Origin: Sphingopyxis solisilvae
GTDB lineage: Bacteria > Pseudomonadota > Alphaproteobacteria > Sphingomonadales > Sphingomonadaceae
DNA length: 64,000 nucleotides
Assembly: GCF_015475875.1 (NCBI RefSeq)
Contig: NZ_JADKYM010000008.1
Location: forward strand, 62,001-126,000
Direction of reading: 5' to 3'
Shown one piece after another: positions 7,977 through 16,083 of this stretch. The notes under the pieces are model-generated. The model did not search any database, was not told the DNA's origin, and worked only from the letters and a program-made list of their open reading frames with translations. The first letter of the stretch is position 1, and every line of letters starts with the position of its first letter. The position numbers were made by a program, and so were the translations under genes.

Positions 7977-9203
7977 ATGACCCAGACGACCTACGAAGTG
8001 CTGAACGTCGAGGGCGGACGCCCGGTGAAAATGTGGACCCGCGGTGTGCCCGTGGAGGACATGGCGCGTGCACAGCTGCGCAAGGCGGCGCAGATGCCGT
8101 TCGTGTTCAAGCATGTCGCTGCGATGCCCGATGTCCATGTCGGCATTGGCGCGACGGTCGGATCGGTGATCCCGACCAAAGGCGCGGTGATCCCGGCAGC
8201 GGTCGGTGTCGACATTGGCTGCGGCATGATGGCGGCGCGCACCACGCTGATGGCGCACGACCTGCCCGACAATCTTGAGCGCATCCGTAGCGCGATCGAG
8301 GCAGCGGTGCCGCACGGGCGATCGGTTGGGCGCGGCCGACGTGACCATGGTTCGTGGGGCGATCCGCCCGCGGCGATCGTCGAGGCCTGGGCAACGCTCG
8401 CTGAACGCTTCGGTCATATCGTCGCCAAGCACCCGCGACTGAAGAACACCAACAACCTCACGCATCTGGGGACGCTCGGTACGGGCAACCATTTTATCGA
8501 GCTCTGCCTCGACCAGGATGCGCGGGTGTGGGTGATGCTGCATTCGGGGTCGCGCGGCGTCGGCAATGCGATCGGCACCTACTTCATCGAGCTGGCGAAG
8601 AGGGACATGCGTAAGTGGTTCATCAACCTGCCCGATGAAGATCTGGCCTATTTCCCGGAAGGGACCGACCATTTCGACGAATATGTCGAAGCGGTCGGTT
8701 GGGCGCAGGACTTTGCAGCGCTGAACCGGCGCATGATGATGGCAAATGTCATCGCCGCGCTCCGACAGCAGATTGCCAAGCCCTTTGAGGCCGAAGCGGA
8801 AGCGGTAAACTGCCATCACAATTATGTGACGCGTGAGAACCACTTCGGCGAGAATGTGCTCGTGACCCGCAAGGGTGCGGTGCGGGCGGCGAAGGGGTCG
8901 ATGGGGATCATCCCGGGCTCGATGGGCGCGAAATCGTTCATCGTGCGTGGGCTGGGTAACCCGGAGTCGTTCGATAGCTGCAGTCATGGCGCTGGCCGCG
9001 TCATGAGTCGTACTGCGGCGAAGAAGCTCGTCACGCTCGACGAGCATATCGCCGACACCGCGGGCGTCGAATGCCGCAAGGACGAGGGCGTCATCGACGA
9101 GACGCCCAAGGCCTACAAGCCGATCGAGGCCGTGATGGCGGCTCAGGCCGACCTTGTCGAGATCGTCCATACGCTAAAGCAGGTGGTGTGCGTGAAGGGG
9201 TGA
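7977..9203 (+). CDS. rtcB: RNA-splicing ligase RtcB
   Basis: 408 residues from ATG 7977, with AGGAGG seven bases upstream; upstream in-frame codons belong to the structured leader. RtcB joins 2',3'-cyclic phosphate (or 3'-phosphate) and 5'-OH RNA ends using GTP and Mn2+. Visible hallmarks: VGVDIGCGMMAA (metal-binding Cys82), GTLGTGNHFIE with the conserved His, HNYVTRE, and SCSHGAGRVMSR with the histidine that takes the GMP. The length matches the bacterial RtcB family. It is first gene of a sigma-54-controlled operon with rtcA 38 bp downstream. Confidence 0.95.
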   Translation: MTQTTYEVLNVEGGRPVKMWTRGVPVEDMARAQLRKAAQMPFVFKHVAAMPDVHVGIGATVGSVIPTKGAVIPAAVGVDIGCGMMAARTTLMAHDLPDNLERIRSAIEAAVPHGRSVGRGRRDHGSWGDPPAAIVEAWATLAERFGHIVAKHPRLKNTNNLTHLGTLGTGNHFIELCLDQDARVWVMLHSGSRGVGNAIGTYFIELAKRDMRKWFINLPDEDLAYFPEGTDHFDEYVEAVGWAQDFAALNRRMMMANVIAALRQQIAKPFEAEAEAVNCHHNYVTRENHFGENVLVTRKGAVRAAKGSMGIIPGSMGAKSFIVRGLGNPESFDSCSHGAGRVMSRTAAKKLVTLDEHIADTAGVECRKDEGVIDETPKAYKPIEAVMAAQADLVEIVHTLKQVVCVKG

Positions 9204-9241
9204 CCCTTCACGCCGCCGCCAAATTGATCCAGAGACAAGAC

Positions 9242-10261
9242 ATGATTACCATCGACGGCGCCGAAGGCGAAGGCGGGGGACAGGTGCTGCGCTATGCTTG
9301 CGCCCTATCGCTTCTTACTGGCGAGCCCTTCACAATCGAGAACATCCGCGGCGGGCGAGAAAAGCCGGGGCTCATGCGTCAGCATGTAACCGCGATCGAA
9401 GCCGCATGCGTAATCGGTAGCGCAGAGTGCTCCGGGCTTGCCGTGGGATCGACCAGCATCGGCTTTCGACCCGGTGCCGTCACGTCCGGCAACTATCATT
9501 TTGCCGTCGGCACGGCGGGCAGCACGGGGCTTGTGCTCCAGACGGTCATGGTGCCGCTTATGCTTGCCAATGCGCCGTCTCGGCTTGTGATCGAGGGCGG
9601 CACCCATGCCTTGGCAGCTCCCCCGTTCGACTTTATCGAGCGGACACTGCTCCCGGTCATCAACCGCATGGGGCCGACGATTACGGCAAGGCTGGTTCGG
9701 CACGGTTTCTTTCCGCGTGGGGGTGGCCGTATCGAGATTGATATCGAGCCCGCTCCGCTCCGCGCGATTGAATGCATCGAGCGCGGTACAACTGGACCGG
9801 TGCAGGCGACCGCAATCATTGCAGGTATCCCTTTTGACGTTGCAGATCGTGAGCTGAAAGCGGCACAGAAAGTGCTCGTGGAATGGCCCGCGGAGGCCTT
9901 TGTGACGCGGCAGCTTCCTGCCGACCAGGGGCCGGGCAATGCGCTCTTGCTCGAGGCCAGTTTTGAGCATGTGACAGAGCTGATGTCGGGATTTGGCAAA
10001 ATTGGCGTTCCGGCCGAACGCTTGGCGAAGACGGCGGCGAAGCGCATGGCAGGATATCTCACGGCGGATGCTTTCGCGGGCCCCTATCTGCAGGATCAGC
10101 TCCTGCTCCCAATGGCTCTTGCCCGCGGAGGCGCGTTCACGACTGTCAAGATCAGTGAGCATACGCGGACGGCCGCCAGCCTAATCGAACGCTTCCTCGG
10201 AACTGGTTTCCGGATAGGCGAGTGTGCGGAAGGCGCTAACCTAGTGGAGGTCGCTCGCTAG
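9242..10261 (+). CDS. rtcA: RNA 3'-terminal phosphate cyclase RtcA
   Basis: 339 residues from ATG 9242; the reading frame is open further upstream, but homology begins MITIDGAEGEGGGQVLRYA. RtcA uses ATP to turn RNA 3'-phosphates (and 2'-phosphates) into 2',3'-cyclic phosphates, the substrate end for RtcB. Family features: GEGGGQVLR near the start, IRGGREKPGLMRQH, the central PRGGG strand (FFPRGGGRIEID), and the catalytic His307 in KISEHTRTA close to the C-terminus. Same operon as rtcB. The convergent gene 10267-10737 ends six bases beyond it. Confidence 0.95.
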   Translation: MITIDGAEGEGGGQVLRYACALSLLTGEPFTIENIRGGREKPGLMRQHVTAIEAACVIGSAECSGLAVGSTSIGFRPGAVTSGNYHFAVGTAGSTGLVLQTVMVPLMLANAPSRLVIEGGTHALAAPPFDFIERTLLPVINRMGPTITARLVRHGFFPRGGGRIEIDIEPAPLRAIECIERGTTGPVQATAIIAGIPFDVADRELKAAQKVLVEWPAEAFVTRQLPADQGPGNALLLEASFEHVTELMSGFGKIGVPAERLAKTAAKRMAGYLTADAFAGPYLQDQLLLPMALARGGAFTTVKISEHTRTAASLIERFLGTGFRIGECAEGANLVEVAR

Positions 10262-10266
10262 GGCGA

Positions 10267-10737
10267 TCACCATTCCTTCAGACCGTTCGCGAGCCAATCG
10301 GCTTTGGTTTGGATTTCGACTGGTTCGCCTTCGGCGAGAGATGTTTCGTCAAAATAGAGCCGCGTCAGGTTGCCACATTCCACCCAGTAGTGGCGATTAT
10401 CCTTTGGCGACCGGCGGGAGACCTGAGAATTCTGGACGGAATCGCAGGCACCGGACCGCGCGGCAATTTCTGCCGCCTTCTTGCGATCAGCGTTGATCGC
10501 CGGAATGGCGCTGCCGAATTTTGCCACGACCCCCGGATAGTCTTCTTTTGTGTACGGAGCGATCGCTAGATTCGTGATCGGCGAGGTCGTTTTGGTTTCG
10601 ATTGCTTCTTTCTTCGCCGGCATGGGCGGCGGCGCTGCAGCTACTTCAGTGGGTTTTGATGTAAAAGTCGGGATAATTGAGATCAAGGCTATGACCGCAA
10701 AGCACAAAATGAAGGCAATTTTCATATTCTTCGACAT
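10267..10737 (-). CDS. Small membrane-anchored/exported protein of unknown function
   Basis: 156 residues. The start at 10737 is preferred to 10962 because AGAGGAG lies just upstream and it gives an immediate hydrophobic segment (MKIAFILCFAVIALISIIP, residues 5-23), a signal anchor. A Pro/Ala/Lys linker follows, then a domain with two cysteines (SGACDSVQ and YWVECGNLTRLYF) that could form a disulfide. The ending (EIQTKADWLANGLKEW) resembles exported proteins common in sphingomonads. It is divergent from the nuclease gene at 10859 and convergent with rtcA. The family is not recognised with certainty. Confidence 0.6.
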   Translation of the reverse strand: MSKNMKIAFILCFAVIALISIIPTFTSKPTEVAAAPPPMPAKKEAIETKTTSPITNLAIAPYTKEDYPGVVAKFGSAIPAINADRKKAAEIAARSGACDSVQNSQVSRRSPKDNRHYWVECGNLTRLYFDETSLAEGEPVEIQTKADWLANGLKEW

Positions 10738-10858
10738 GCCCGCTCCTCTCAGTTCCCGAGTGAGATAGACCCCAACAATTACTTCAAGGTAACCGCGCGC
10801 CGATTGATCGAGAGCTTGCTCAAGAAATTGGTAAGCTAGCCGCGCTAGATTGCTTCGT

Positions 10859-11521
10859 ATGAAATGGCTTCTCGTAATCGGGCTGACGCTGATGCCGCTT
10901 ACAGCATCCGCGCAGTATATTAGTGGCTCGGGGCGAGCGATGGACGGCGACTCCCTCGACATGGCGGGGATCGTTGTCCGCTTGCACGGCGTCGATGCCC
11001 CCGAGCTTAACCAAACGTGCTCGCGTCAGGGGCAAAGCTGGGCATGCGGCAAAGAAGCGTCCGCGAAATTGGCGCAGCTGGTGAATGGTGCGGAATTGCG
11101 GTGTGAGCAGCGCGATGTTGATGGCTATGACCGGATCGTTGCCACCTGCACCGCGCGGCAGGTAGATCTGGGCCAAGCCATGATCGAAGCGGGACTTGCA
11201 GTCGCGTTGCCACAATCTAGTGATCGCTATCTCGGCGCCGAGGCGCGCGCCAAGGCAATGAAGCTCGGCATCTGGAACTCAGACTTTCAACAGCCGGCCG
11301 ACTATCGGGCCGCCAATCCCAGAGTGCATCAACCGAAGCGGCCGGTATCGACCGCTCGCCAGCCGATCGCATCGCCTTCGCCCGGGGGCGTCTATTACCG
11401 CAATTGTAGTGCGGCTTGGGCAGCGGGTGCAGCGCCCCTTTATCGCGGTCAGCCTGGATATCGGCCAGAGATGGATGGCGACGGTGACGGGGTGGCTTGC
11501 GAGCCATTTCGGCGGCGCTGA
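10859..11521 (+). CDS. Secreted thermonuclease-family protein with Excalibur calcium-binding domain
   Basis: 220 residues from ATG 10859. A signal peptide (MKWLLVIGLTLMPLTASAQ) is followed by a staphylococcal-nuclease-like domain (about 25-135): VVRLHGVDAPELNQTC, then GYDRIVATC and RYLGAEARAKAMKLGIW. The Arg in VRLHGVDAPE and the glutamate nearby fit the SNase active site. After a Pro/Arg linker, the C-terminal YYRNCSAAWAAG...DGDGDGVACE (about 182-217) is an Excalibur domain, a calcium-binding repeat found at the C-terminus of such nucleases. It probably degrades extracellular nucleic acid. Confidence 0.85.
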   Translation: MKWLLVIGLTLMPLTASAQYISGSGRAMDGDSLDMAGIVVRLHGVDAPELNQTCSRQGQSWACGKEASAKLAQLVNGAELRCEQRDVDGYDRIVATCTARQVDLGQAMIEAGLAVALPQSSDRYLGAEARAKAMKLGIWNSDFQQPADYRAANPRVHQPKRPVSTARQPIASPSPGGVYYRNCSAAWAAGAAPLYRGQPGYRPEMDGDGDGVACEPFRRR

Positions 11522-11595
11522 GCGATTAGCCTGGGTTGAATGGCCTTCAGCCAAAGTTTCTGGCGCGGTGTTTCGACTATGCGTAGGCCAACGAC

Positions 11596-11832
11596 ATGAC
11601 GATGATCGGCACGAGAATCGAAGAAACGGGAACCTTGCTCCGTGACGCGGGTGGCTTTTCACTTCGCCGTGACCTTGGCGGCCGGTGGCGCCTCGACTTG
11701 CACCGCGTTCCGGTCGACCACATCGAAAAGCGTGTTCGCATTACCGGCATCGTGGTGGGTGAAGACCTGGTCGATGTCGACGGAGTAGCGCCTGACAATT
11801 TTGCTTCCTCGCCGCTCGCTGCCGGCGCGTAG
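11596..11832 (+). CDS. DUF5818-like small protein
   Basis: 78 residues. ETGTLLRDAGGFSLRRDLGG, RWRLDLHRVP and KRVRITGIVVGEDLVDVDGV form a compact all-beta (OB-like) pattern matching a small sphingomonad family that I recall as DUF5818. Function unknown. It follows the nuclease gene by 74 bp on the same strand; no convincing ribosome site is visible, which limits confidence. Confidence 0.55.
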   Translation: MTMIGTRIEETGTLLRDAGGFSLRRDLGGRWRLDLHRVPVDHIEKRVRITGIVVGEDLVDVDGVAPDNFASSPLAAGA

Positions 11833-11854
11833 TGCCTGTGCGCCACCTACACCC

Positions 11855-11977
11855 CTAGAACAAATATTTAAGCGCCTGCCAGGCGCCGACGAGGAATGAG
11901 CCTCCTACCAACGCGGTCGCGATCCAGAATTCGATAGCGATCGCCCGGTCACGCCATTTCGGTTCGCGTTCTTGCAT
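11855..11977 (-). CDS. 40-aa single-pass membrane protein
   Basis: The ORF reads MQEREPKWRDRAI then AIEFWIATALVGGSFLVGAW and ends QALKYLF. A charged N-terminus is followed by one predicted transmembrane helix, a layout typical of small membrane proteins. Codon third positions are mostly G/C, as in neighbouring genes. The ribosome site is weak (AGCAGAG). Convergent with the DUF5818-like gene. I do not know a function. Confidence 0.4.
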   Translation of the reverse strand: MQEREPKWRDRAIAIEFWIATALVGGSFLVGAWQALKYLF

Positions 11978-12062
11978 ACGCTCTGCTTGGCAGCGCGAAA
12001 TAATGTAGGAAAGCGCCAGTTTGCGCCTCGTGACGCCAGTCTAAAAGCCCCCCGACGGATCA

Positions 12063-12257
12063 GTTACTCCTGAACAGCATATTAGGGCCTGTGCTCTTGC
12101 CGTCGAACGACAGCACTGACCGCAGGCGGCGGTTTTTGTGGCGGACCGAATTGGCGCTGTTGCGCTGCAAGGTGACACGGCCGGTGTAGAGATGTGGAAG
12201 ACCATTGCCGCGCGCCTGAACGACCTATCGCAGAGGGACCGTGGGGAATTCACCTGA
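12063..12257 (+). pseudogene. Decayed small sphingomonad protein (DUF6961-like) with in-frame stop
   Basis: In one frame the sequence reads TPEQHIRACALAVERQH, then a TGA stop at 12117-12119, then PQAAVFVADRIGAVAL, QGDTAGVEMWKTIAARL and a stop at 12255-12257. This matches from memory the small family with ...ALAVERQHG...AERIGALAL.G..AGV..W..IAARL, annotated as DUF6961. There is no start codon at the expected place (GTT at 12063), and the internal stop would be a single change from GGA. Both lesions indicate a dead gene. A 39-aa reading from GTG 12138 is possible but has no ribosome site. Confidence 0.5.
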
Positions 12258-12299
12258 AGCGCTGAACATCAGTTCGCTCGGCAATGGGGTGTTCGAGAC

Positions 12300-12725
12300 T
12301 CAATCTTGCGACGTGGGCGCAGTTCGAACTTGTCTGACGAGAACCACTTCGAAATGCCCTGTGTCGCCATCAAACTCTGTGATCTCCCAATAGGTGTCAG
12401 CGCGGCCATCCTTCGCTACCCACGGCTGTGCCGTGCCGTAGCTTTCACCAGGCTCGCCGCTTACTATGACGACATCAACGCGGCCCCCGAACTCCTCCAG
12501 CGCTCGGCGAAGGTGCCGGATGCGTTTGGTATTGCCGGACTTGGTGCCCCAATTCTCGATCGGGTCGGCATGGACCACCGTATTCATCCACATGAGACCA
12601 TCGCGCGTTCCTACCTCCTTCTTCCAGAGGGAGATGCAAACGCCATCGTCGTTTTCGGCACTCCAATCCTGCCGCGGCGCTTCAACATGATATCCTAGGT
12701 GCTCGAACGCCTCGACAAACTGCAT
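12300..12725 (-). CDS. Unrecognised protein encoded next to Vsr
   Basis: 141 residues beginning MQFVEAFEHLGYHVEAPRQD. There are no transmembrane segments or obvious catalytic motif. Conserved-looking blocks are GVCISLWKKEV, MWMNTVVHAD and KRIRHLRRALEEFGG, followed by a hydrophobic strand VDVVIVSGE. It starts ten bases after the stop of the upstream Vsr gene (12736-13194), so the two are surely cotranscribed. The position suggests an accessory component of the cytosine-methylation locus. I cannot assign a family. Confidence 0.6.
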   Translation of the reverse strand: MQFVEAFEHLGYHVEAPRQDWSAENDDGVCISLWKKEVGTRDGLMWMNTVVHADPIENWGTKSGNTKRIRHLRRALEEFGGRVDVVIVSGEPGESYGTAQPWVAKDGRADTYWEITEFDGDTGHFEVVLVRQVRTAPTSQD

Positions 12726-12735
12726 TTTCGATCTC

Positions 12736-13194
12736 CTACGCTGATCGCCTCTTCACATCTGATATAATGCTGGTCGATTGATCCGTCTTGAGCCAGCTCG
12801 CGAGCTCGTCAGCCGTAGTCGCATCCGAGCTTTTGATGTCGCATTCCCATACGATGGCAACCCGCCAATTGGCGGTGAGCAAGGCGGCTTCGTGCTTTCT
12901 GTCGCGCGCTACGTTGGCCTGAAATTTTTCGGCCCAGAACTCGGGTCTCGTTGCGGGTGTCGTCGCGAACCGGCAACCCTCGTGACGATGCCAGAAGCAT
13001 CCGTGAACAAAAACCGCTGCCCTGTAGCGGGGAAATACGAGGTCGGGGCTGCCGGGTAGACGTTTGTCATGCAGCCGGAAGCGAAAGCCTCGTGCATGCA
13101 TGGCCTTGCGTAAAAGCAGTTCAGGCTTCGTATCCTTGCCGCGGATATTGGCCATCATCCTTGATCTGGTGGCAACGTCGACAATGTCGACCAA
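12736..13194 (-). CDS. vsr: Vsr very-short-patch mismatch endonuclease (locus I)
   Basis: 152 residues. The start is TTG at 13194, supported by AGGGAG eight bases upstream and by the family N-terminus DVATRSRMMANIRGKDTKPE. The catalytic core is visible: LPGSPDLVFPRYR (metal-binding Asp), FVHGCFWHRHEGC (the two active-site histidines and zinc ligands), then EFWAEKFQANVARD and VWEC. Vsr nicks 5' of the T in T:G mismatches made when 5-methylcytosine deaminates. It is divergent from the C5-methyltransferase at 13263, the partner whose mutagenic side effect it repairs; only 68 bp separates the two starts. Confidence 0.93.
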   Translation of the reverse strand: MVDIVDVATRSRMMANIRGKDTKPELLLRKAMHARGFRFRLHDKRLPGSPDLVFPRYRAAVFVHGCFWHRHEGCRFATTPATRPEFWAEKFQANVARDRKHEAALLTANWRVAIVWECDIKSSDATTADELASWLKTDQSTSIISDVKRRSA

Positions 13195-13262
13195 TCCGTA
13201 TTCTCCCTGGCGTGTTCGGCACGTCCTGGTATGAGGACGTCGCGAAGGGAAATTTCGTCACG

Positions 13263-14789
13263 ATGAGCCGTATCTTCAAGACCGTGGATCTGTTTGCCGG
13301 ACCGGGAGGCTTGGCCGAAGGCTTTTCGTCGATCAGAAACGCTGGCCGCCCCGTATTCGACATTGCCCTTTCGGTAGAAAAGGAACCTTCCGCTTTCCGG
13401 ACATTGCGTCTTCGGGCGTTCACGCGGCAGTTTCGCCGGATACCCGATACCTATTATCGCTACATCGCCGGCGAGATCTCGCGCGAAGAGCTAATCGCGG
13501 CACACCATGTAGAATGGAAAGCCGCCGAGAACGAAACTGCGCTTCTCGAACTTGGGACCGATAATGCGAAGGCGGAGATCGACCAGCGACTGGACGCTAT
13601 CCGGGCGAATGGGAATGACGATACCGTATTGATTGGCGGCCCCCCCTGTCAGGCCTATTCGCTTGTTGGCCGAGCTCGAAACCGCGGAAACAGCGCATAT
13701 GATGCTGCAGCCGATCATCGGCACTTCCTCTATCGGGAATATATCCGGATTCTCGATCGCCTTCGCCCGGCCGCCTTCGTCATGGAAAACGTCAAGGGCA
13801 TCCTGTCATCGAAGGTCGAAGGTGAGGGCATCTTCGCGAAGGTGCTTGCCGATCTCCGGAATGCTGGTGGCGCCCCTGACGGATACACGCTTCTGCCGCT
13901 CGTCTCTGACGGGAGGGGGAGGCACGGAGAGCATATAATCCGCAGCGAGCTCTACGGTATTCCGCAGCGTCGACACCGTGTGATCCTTGTTGGCATGCGT
14001 TCGGACAGACTGGCCGCTCGATCCATCCTAATGAATCATTGGCTTTCTGCAGATACGGGTACGCGCAGCGTCGCGGACGTGCTTGGCGACATGCCGAAGC
14101 TGCGCAGCGGGCTCAGCCGACAGGTCGATTCCGAAAGTGCCTGGCGTTCGGCTGCCGTTGACGCATTCGAGGCGGCCGCTCGCGCGTGCAGAGAGGCAGG
14201 TTCGGGCGAACTGGACGAGGTAGGGACCGCGCTGGATGCCCACCGCGCTACGTTGGCAGCTGCCAAGGAGAAACTGCCCCGCAGTGATCGCCGCGTCACC
14301 GCGGTTCGTGACAACTGGTTGAGCGACTGGCTGATCGACGATCGTCTCCGGGCACTGCCCAATCACGAGACACGGGGTCACATGGTCACGGACCTCGCGC
14401 GCTACGCCTTCGCTGCCACCTTCGCAGAGCGACGCGATCGCTCGCCCAAGGCGAGCGAGTATCCCCGCGCGCTCGCGCCGGACCACCGCAGCTGGGAAAG
14501 CGGAAAGTTCGCAGACAGGTTTCGGGTACAGCTCTGGAACGAGCCGTCGACCACGATCACGAGTCACATCTCGAAGGACGGGCATTATTTCATCCATCCA
14601 GACCCACTGCAGTGCCGAAGTCTGACCGTTCGCGAAGCTGCCCGGCTTCAGACCTTCCCCGACAATTATTTCTTCGAGGGCAACCGGACCGAGCAATATG
14701 TCCAGGTCGGCAATGCAGTGCCCCCTCTGCTCGCACATCAGATCGCCAAGGTCGTCCATTCGCTGCTGGAACCGAACACTCGCGATTGA
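13263..14789 (+). CDS. DNA (cytosine-5-)-methyltransferase (locus I)
   Basis: 508 residues from ATG 13263; the open frame further upstream is antisense to vsr. Conserved motifs: I DLFAGPGGLAEGF (9-21), IV GGPPCQAYS with catalytic Cys129, VI MENVKGI, VIII QRRHRVILVG, IX TVREAARLQTFPDNY and X VGNAVPP. A roughly 60-residue insertion (about 60-120) separates motif I from motif IV. The variable target-recognition region lies between VIII and IX and also holds long extra helices, making the protein longer than the usual 330-420. The target sequence cannot be read from the protein. It probably protects host DNA from the Z1/GHKL operon on the other strand. Confidence 0.93.
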   Translation: MSRIFKTVDLFAGPGGLAEGFSSIRNAGRPVFDIALSVEKEPSAFRTLRLRAFTRQFRRIPDTYYRYIAGEISREELIAAHHVEWKAAENETALLELGTDNAKAEIDQRLDAIRANGNDDTVLIGGPPCQAYSLVGRARNRGNSAYDAAADHRHFLYREYIRILDRLRPAAFVMENVKGILSSKVEGEGIFAKVLADLRNAGGAPDGYTLLPLVSDGRGRHGEHIIRSELYGIPQRRHRVILVGMRSDRLAARSILMNHWLSADTGTRSVADVLGDMPKLRSGLSRQVDSESAWRSAAVDAFEAAARACREAGSGELDEVGTALDAHRATLAAAKEKLPRSDRRVTAVRDNWLSDWLIDDRLRALPNHETRGHMVTDLARYAFAATFAERRDRSPKASEYPRALAPDHRSWESGKFADRFRVQLWNEPSTTITSHISKDGHYFIHPDPLQCRSLTVREAARLQTFPDNYFFEGNRTEQYVQVGNAVPPLLAHQIAKVVHSLLEPNTRD

Positions 14790-14826
14790 ACAATTCGCAG
14801 AATGCCTATGAGGTGGATTTCACCTA

Positions 14827-14940
14827 CTATGAAAGCCACTTCTGGAATTCCTTCGGAAGGATATCCCTGATCTTCCCGGAAGGCATCTCGTAGAGATCGA
14901 GTTCATGTAGAGTTGTGGCGAAACGACTGAGACCAGGCGT
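14827..14940 (-). pseudogene. C-terminal fragment of an unidentified gene
   Basis: Read on the minus strand, this gives RFATTLHELDLYEMPSGKIR then DILPKEFQKWLS and a stop. It looks like a natural protein C-terminus (amphipathic, with good codon use) rather than an antisense artefact. Upstream the frame runs antisense through the Vsr fragment, so only about 35 codons are plausible. I read it as a scrap left by a deletion between the methyltransferase and the Z1 operon. Parent protein not recognised. Confidence 0.3.
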
Positions 14941-15204
14941 CGAAAACTTCGAGGCGTACCCGGCCGGCCTGACATCATGCTTCCGCGCTGGCGCGTCGTC
15001 ATCGAGGTTCGAGGCTGCTTCTGGCATCTCCATGAGGATTGCCGCCTGGCAACCAAACTGTCGACCAGTCCCGACTTCTGGGATGCGAAGTTCCGTGCGA
15101 ACGTCGAAAGGGACAAGCGGAACGTGATGCTGCTGCGCGATGCCGGCTGGACGGTTGCGATCGTCTGGGAATGCGCGCTCAAGGCCCGCAACATCGACGT
15201 CGTG
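14914..15204 (+). pseudogene. Vsr endonuclease remnant, N-terminus lost
   Basis: Frame 1 encodes KLRGVPGRPDIMLPRWRVV, EVRGCFWHLHEDC and DFWDAKFRANVERDKRN, ending AGWTVAIVWECALK. These are the Vsr core with the PD motif and both FWHxH histidines, but the family N-terminus (MxxIRGKDTKPE...) is absent. What lies upstream (CGETTETRRR) is unrelated and has no start codon before ATG 14977, which is already inside the fold. The frame runs on past the homology into unrelated sequence to 15486. It is a decayed second vsr copy immediately downstream of the methyltransferase. A short active protein from 14977 would lack the metal-binding Asp. Confidence 0.6.
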
Positions 15205-15330
15205 ACGGGTGCTCCTCACGTGGATGCAGTCGGACGAGGGGATGCTCGAAATCCCCACGGAGCCCGCGGGAGCCGGTCCGGCACTGCTCTCCTGACGGGC
15301 CCGCAGCCTTGGTGCCCTGACAGGAACCTT

Positions 15331-16083
15331 TCAGGCTTTCTCTGCCCTTTCGAAGAACCCCTGCACTCGAGCCAGCCTCTCCTGTTCGCCGAGCGCGCCG
15401 AGGCAGGTGATCTCGTTATCCCGCCGGATCATGCGCGCAGCGCGCCGCGTGATCGGCTCCATGCGGTTCGAGCCGACACGGGCTGAACTCACCACCCAGG
15501 CTTCAGCCAGCGCGCGCGCAATATTCGAGTCCGCGCCAATGCCGGGCCTTTCGGTAATCTGCACGGAAGCATCTTCGGACAGGGCACGAAGCAGACCCCA
15601 CCTGTCCTCGTGATCCTCGCCGCGGTCTACCGCACGAGCCCTGAGCCAGAGCCTCTGGAACGTGTTCCGCACTCCACCGCGAAAGCGGTCCGGATGCCCA
15701 TTTTCGAAGCGCCAGAGGACGATGCCGGGCGCAATGCAGCACGCGACGCAGGCCCACACGTCGTCCCGCATCGCCTCGGCTTTGTGGAGAATGCCCCCTT
15801 CGCCCAGCCAGGCGCCGCAAGCTGCATCAAAGGCAGCCCGGTCGGTCGCCCCGCCGCTGTTCGGAAAGCCATGCTGCACTGCCAGTGCGGTCAGGCCATC
15901 GAGAAGTGTCTGGAGATCATCCTGTGACGCTCGCGATCCACCGCTGGCCGCGTGGGTGATCGAGCTCGCTGCGGCCGCCAGGCGCTCGGCCATCGTACCC
16001 TCGCGCAGGAGGTCCGGAGAGCCCAGCAGCCTGCGAACTCCGATCTCGTCGAGGCGTGGCATGAGACGTACGTCATTCGGCAT
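15331..16083 (-). CDS. Unrecognised last gene of the Z1 operon
   Basis: 250 residues, mostly alpha-helical: MPRLDEIGVRRLLGSPDLLR, then a middle block AMRDDVWACVACCIAPGIV with FENGHPDRFRGGVRNTFQ. The C-terminal region has SNIARALAEAWVVSSAR and RMEPITRRAARMIRR. There is no signal peptide or nuclease motif. The start overlaps the end of the preceding gene by 11 bp. It may belong to the family I recall as DUF6339, but I am not sure. It occupies the position where related Z1/MutL-like defence operons often carry an AIPR gene, which it does not resemble. Confidence 0.75.
   Translation of the reverse strand: MPNDVRLMPRLDEIGVRRLLGSPDLLREGTMAERLAAAASSITHAASGGSRASQDDLQTLLDGLTALAVQHGFPNSGGATDRAAFDAACGAWLGEGGILHKAEAMRDDVWACVACCIAPGIVLWRFENGHPDRFRGGVRNTFQRLWLRARAVDRGEDHEDRWGLLRALSEDASVQITERPGIGADSNIARALAEAWVVSSARVGSNRMEPITRRAARMIRRDNEITCLGALGEQERLARVQGFFERAEKA

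Noticed and set aside
14827..15258. 143-codon minus-strand frame as a full gene
   Set aside because: Most of it is antisense to a clear Vsr core; only the last 35 codons look natural and are listed as a fragment.
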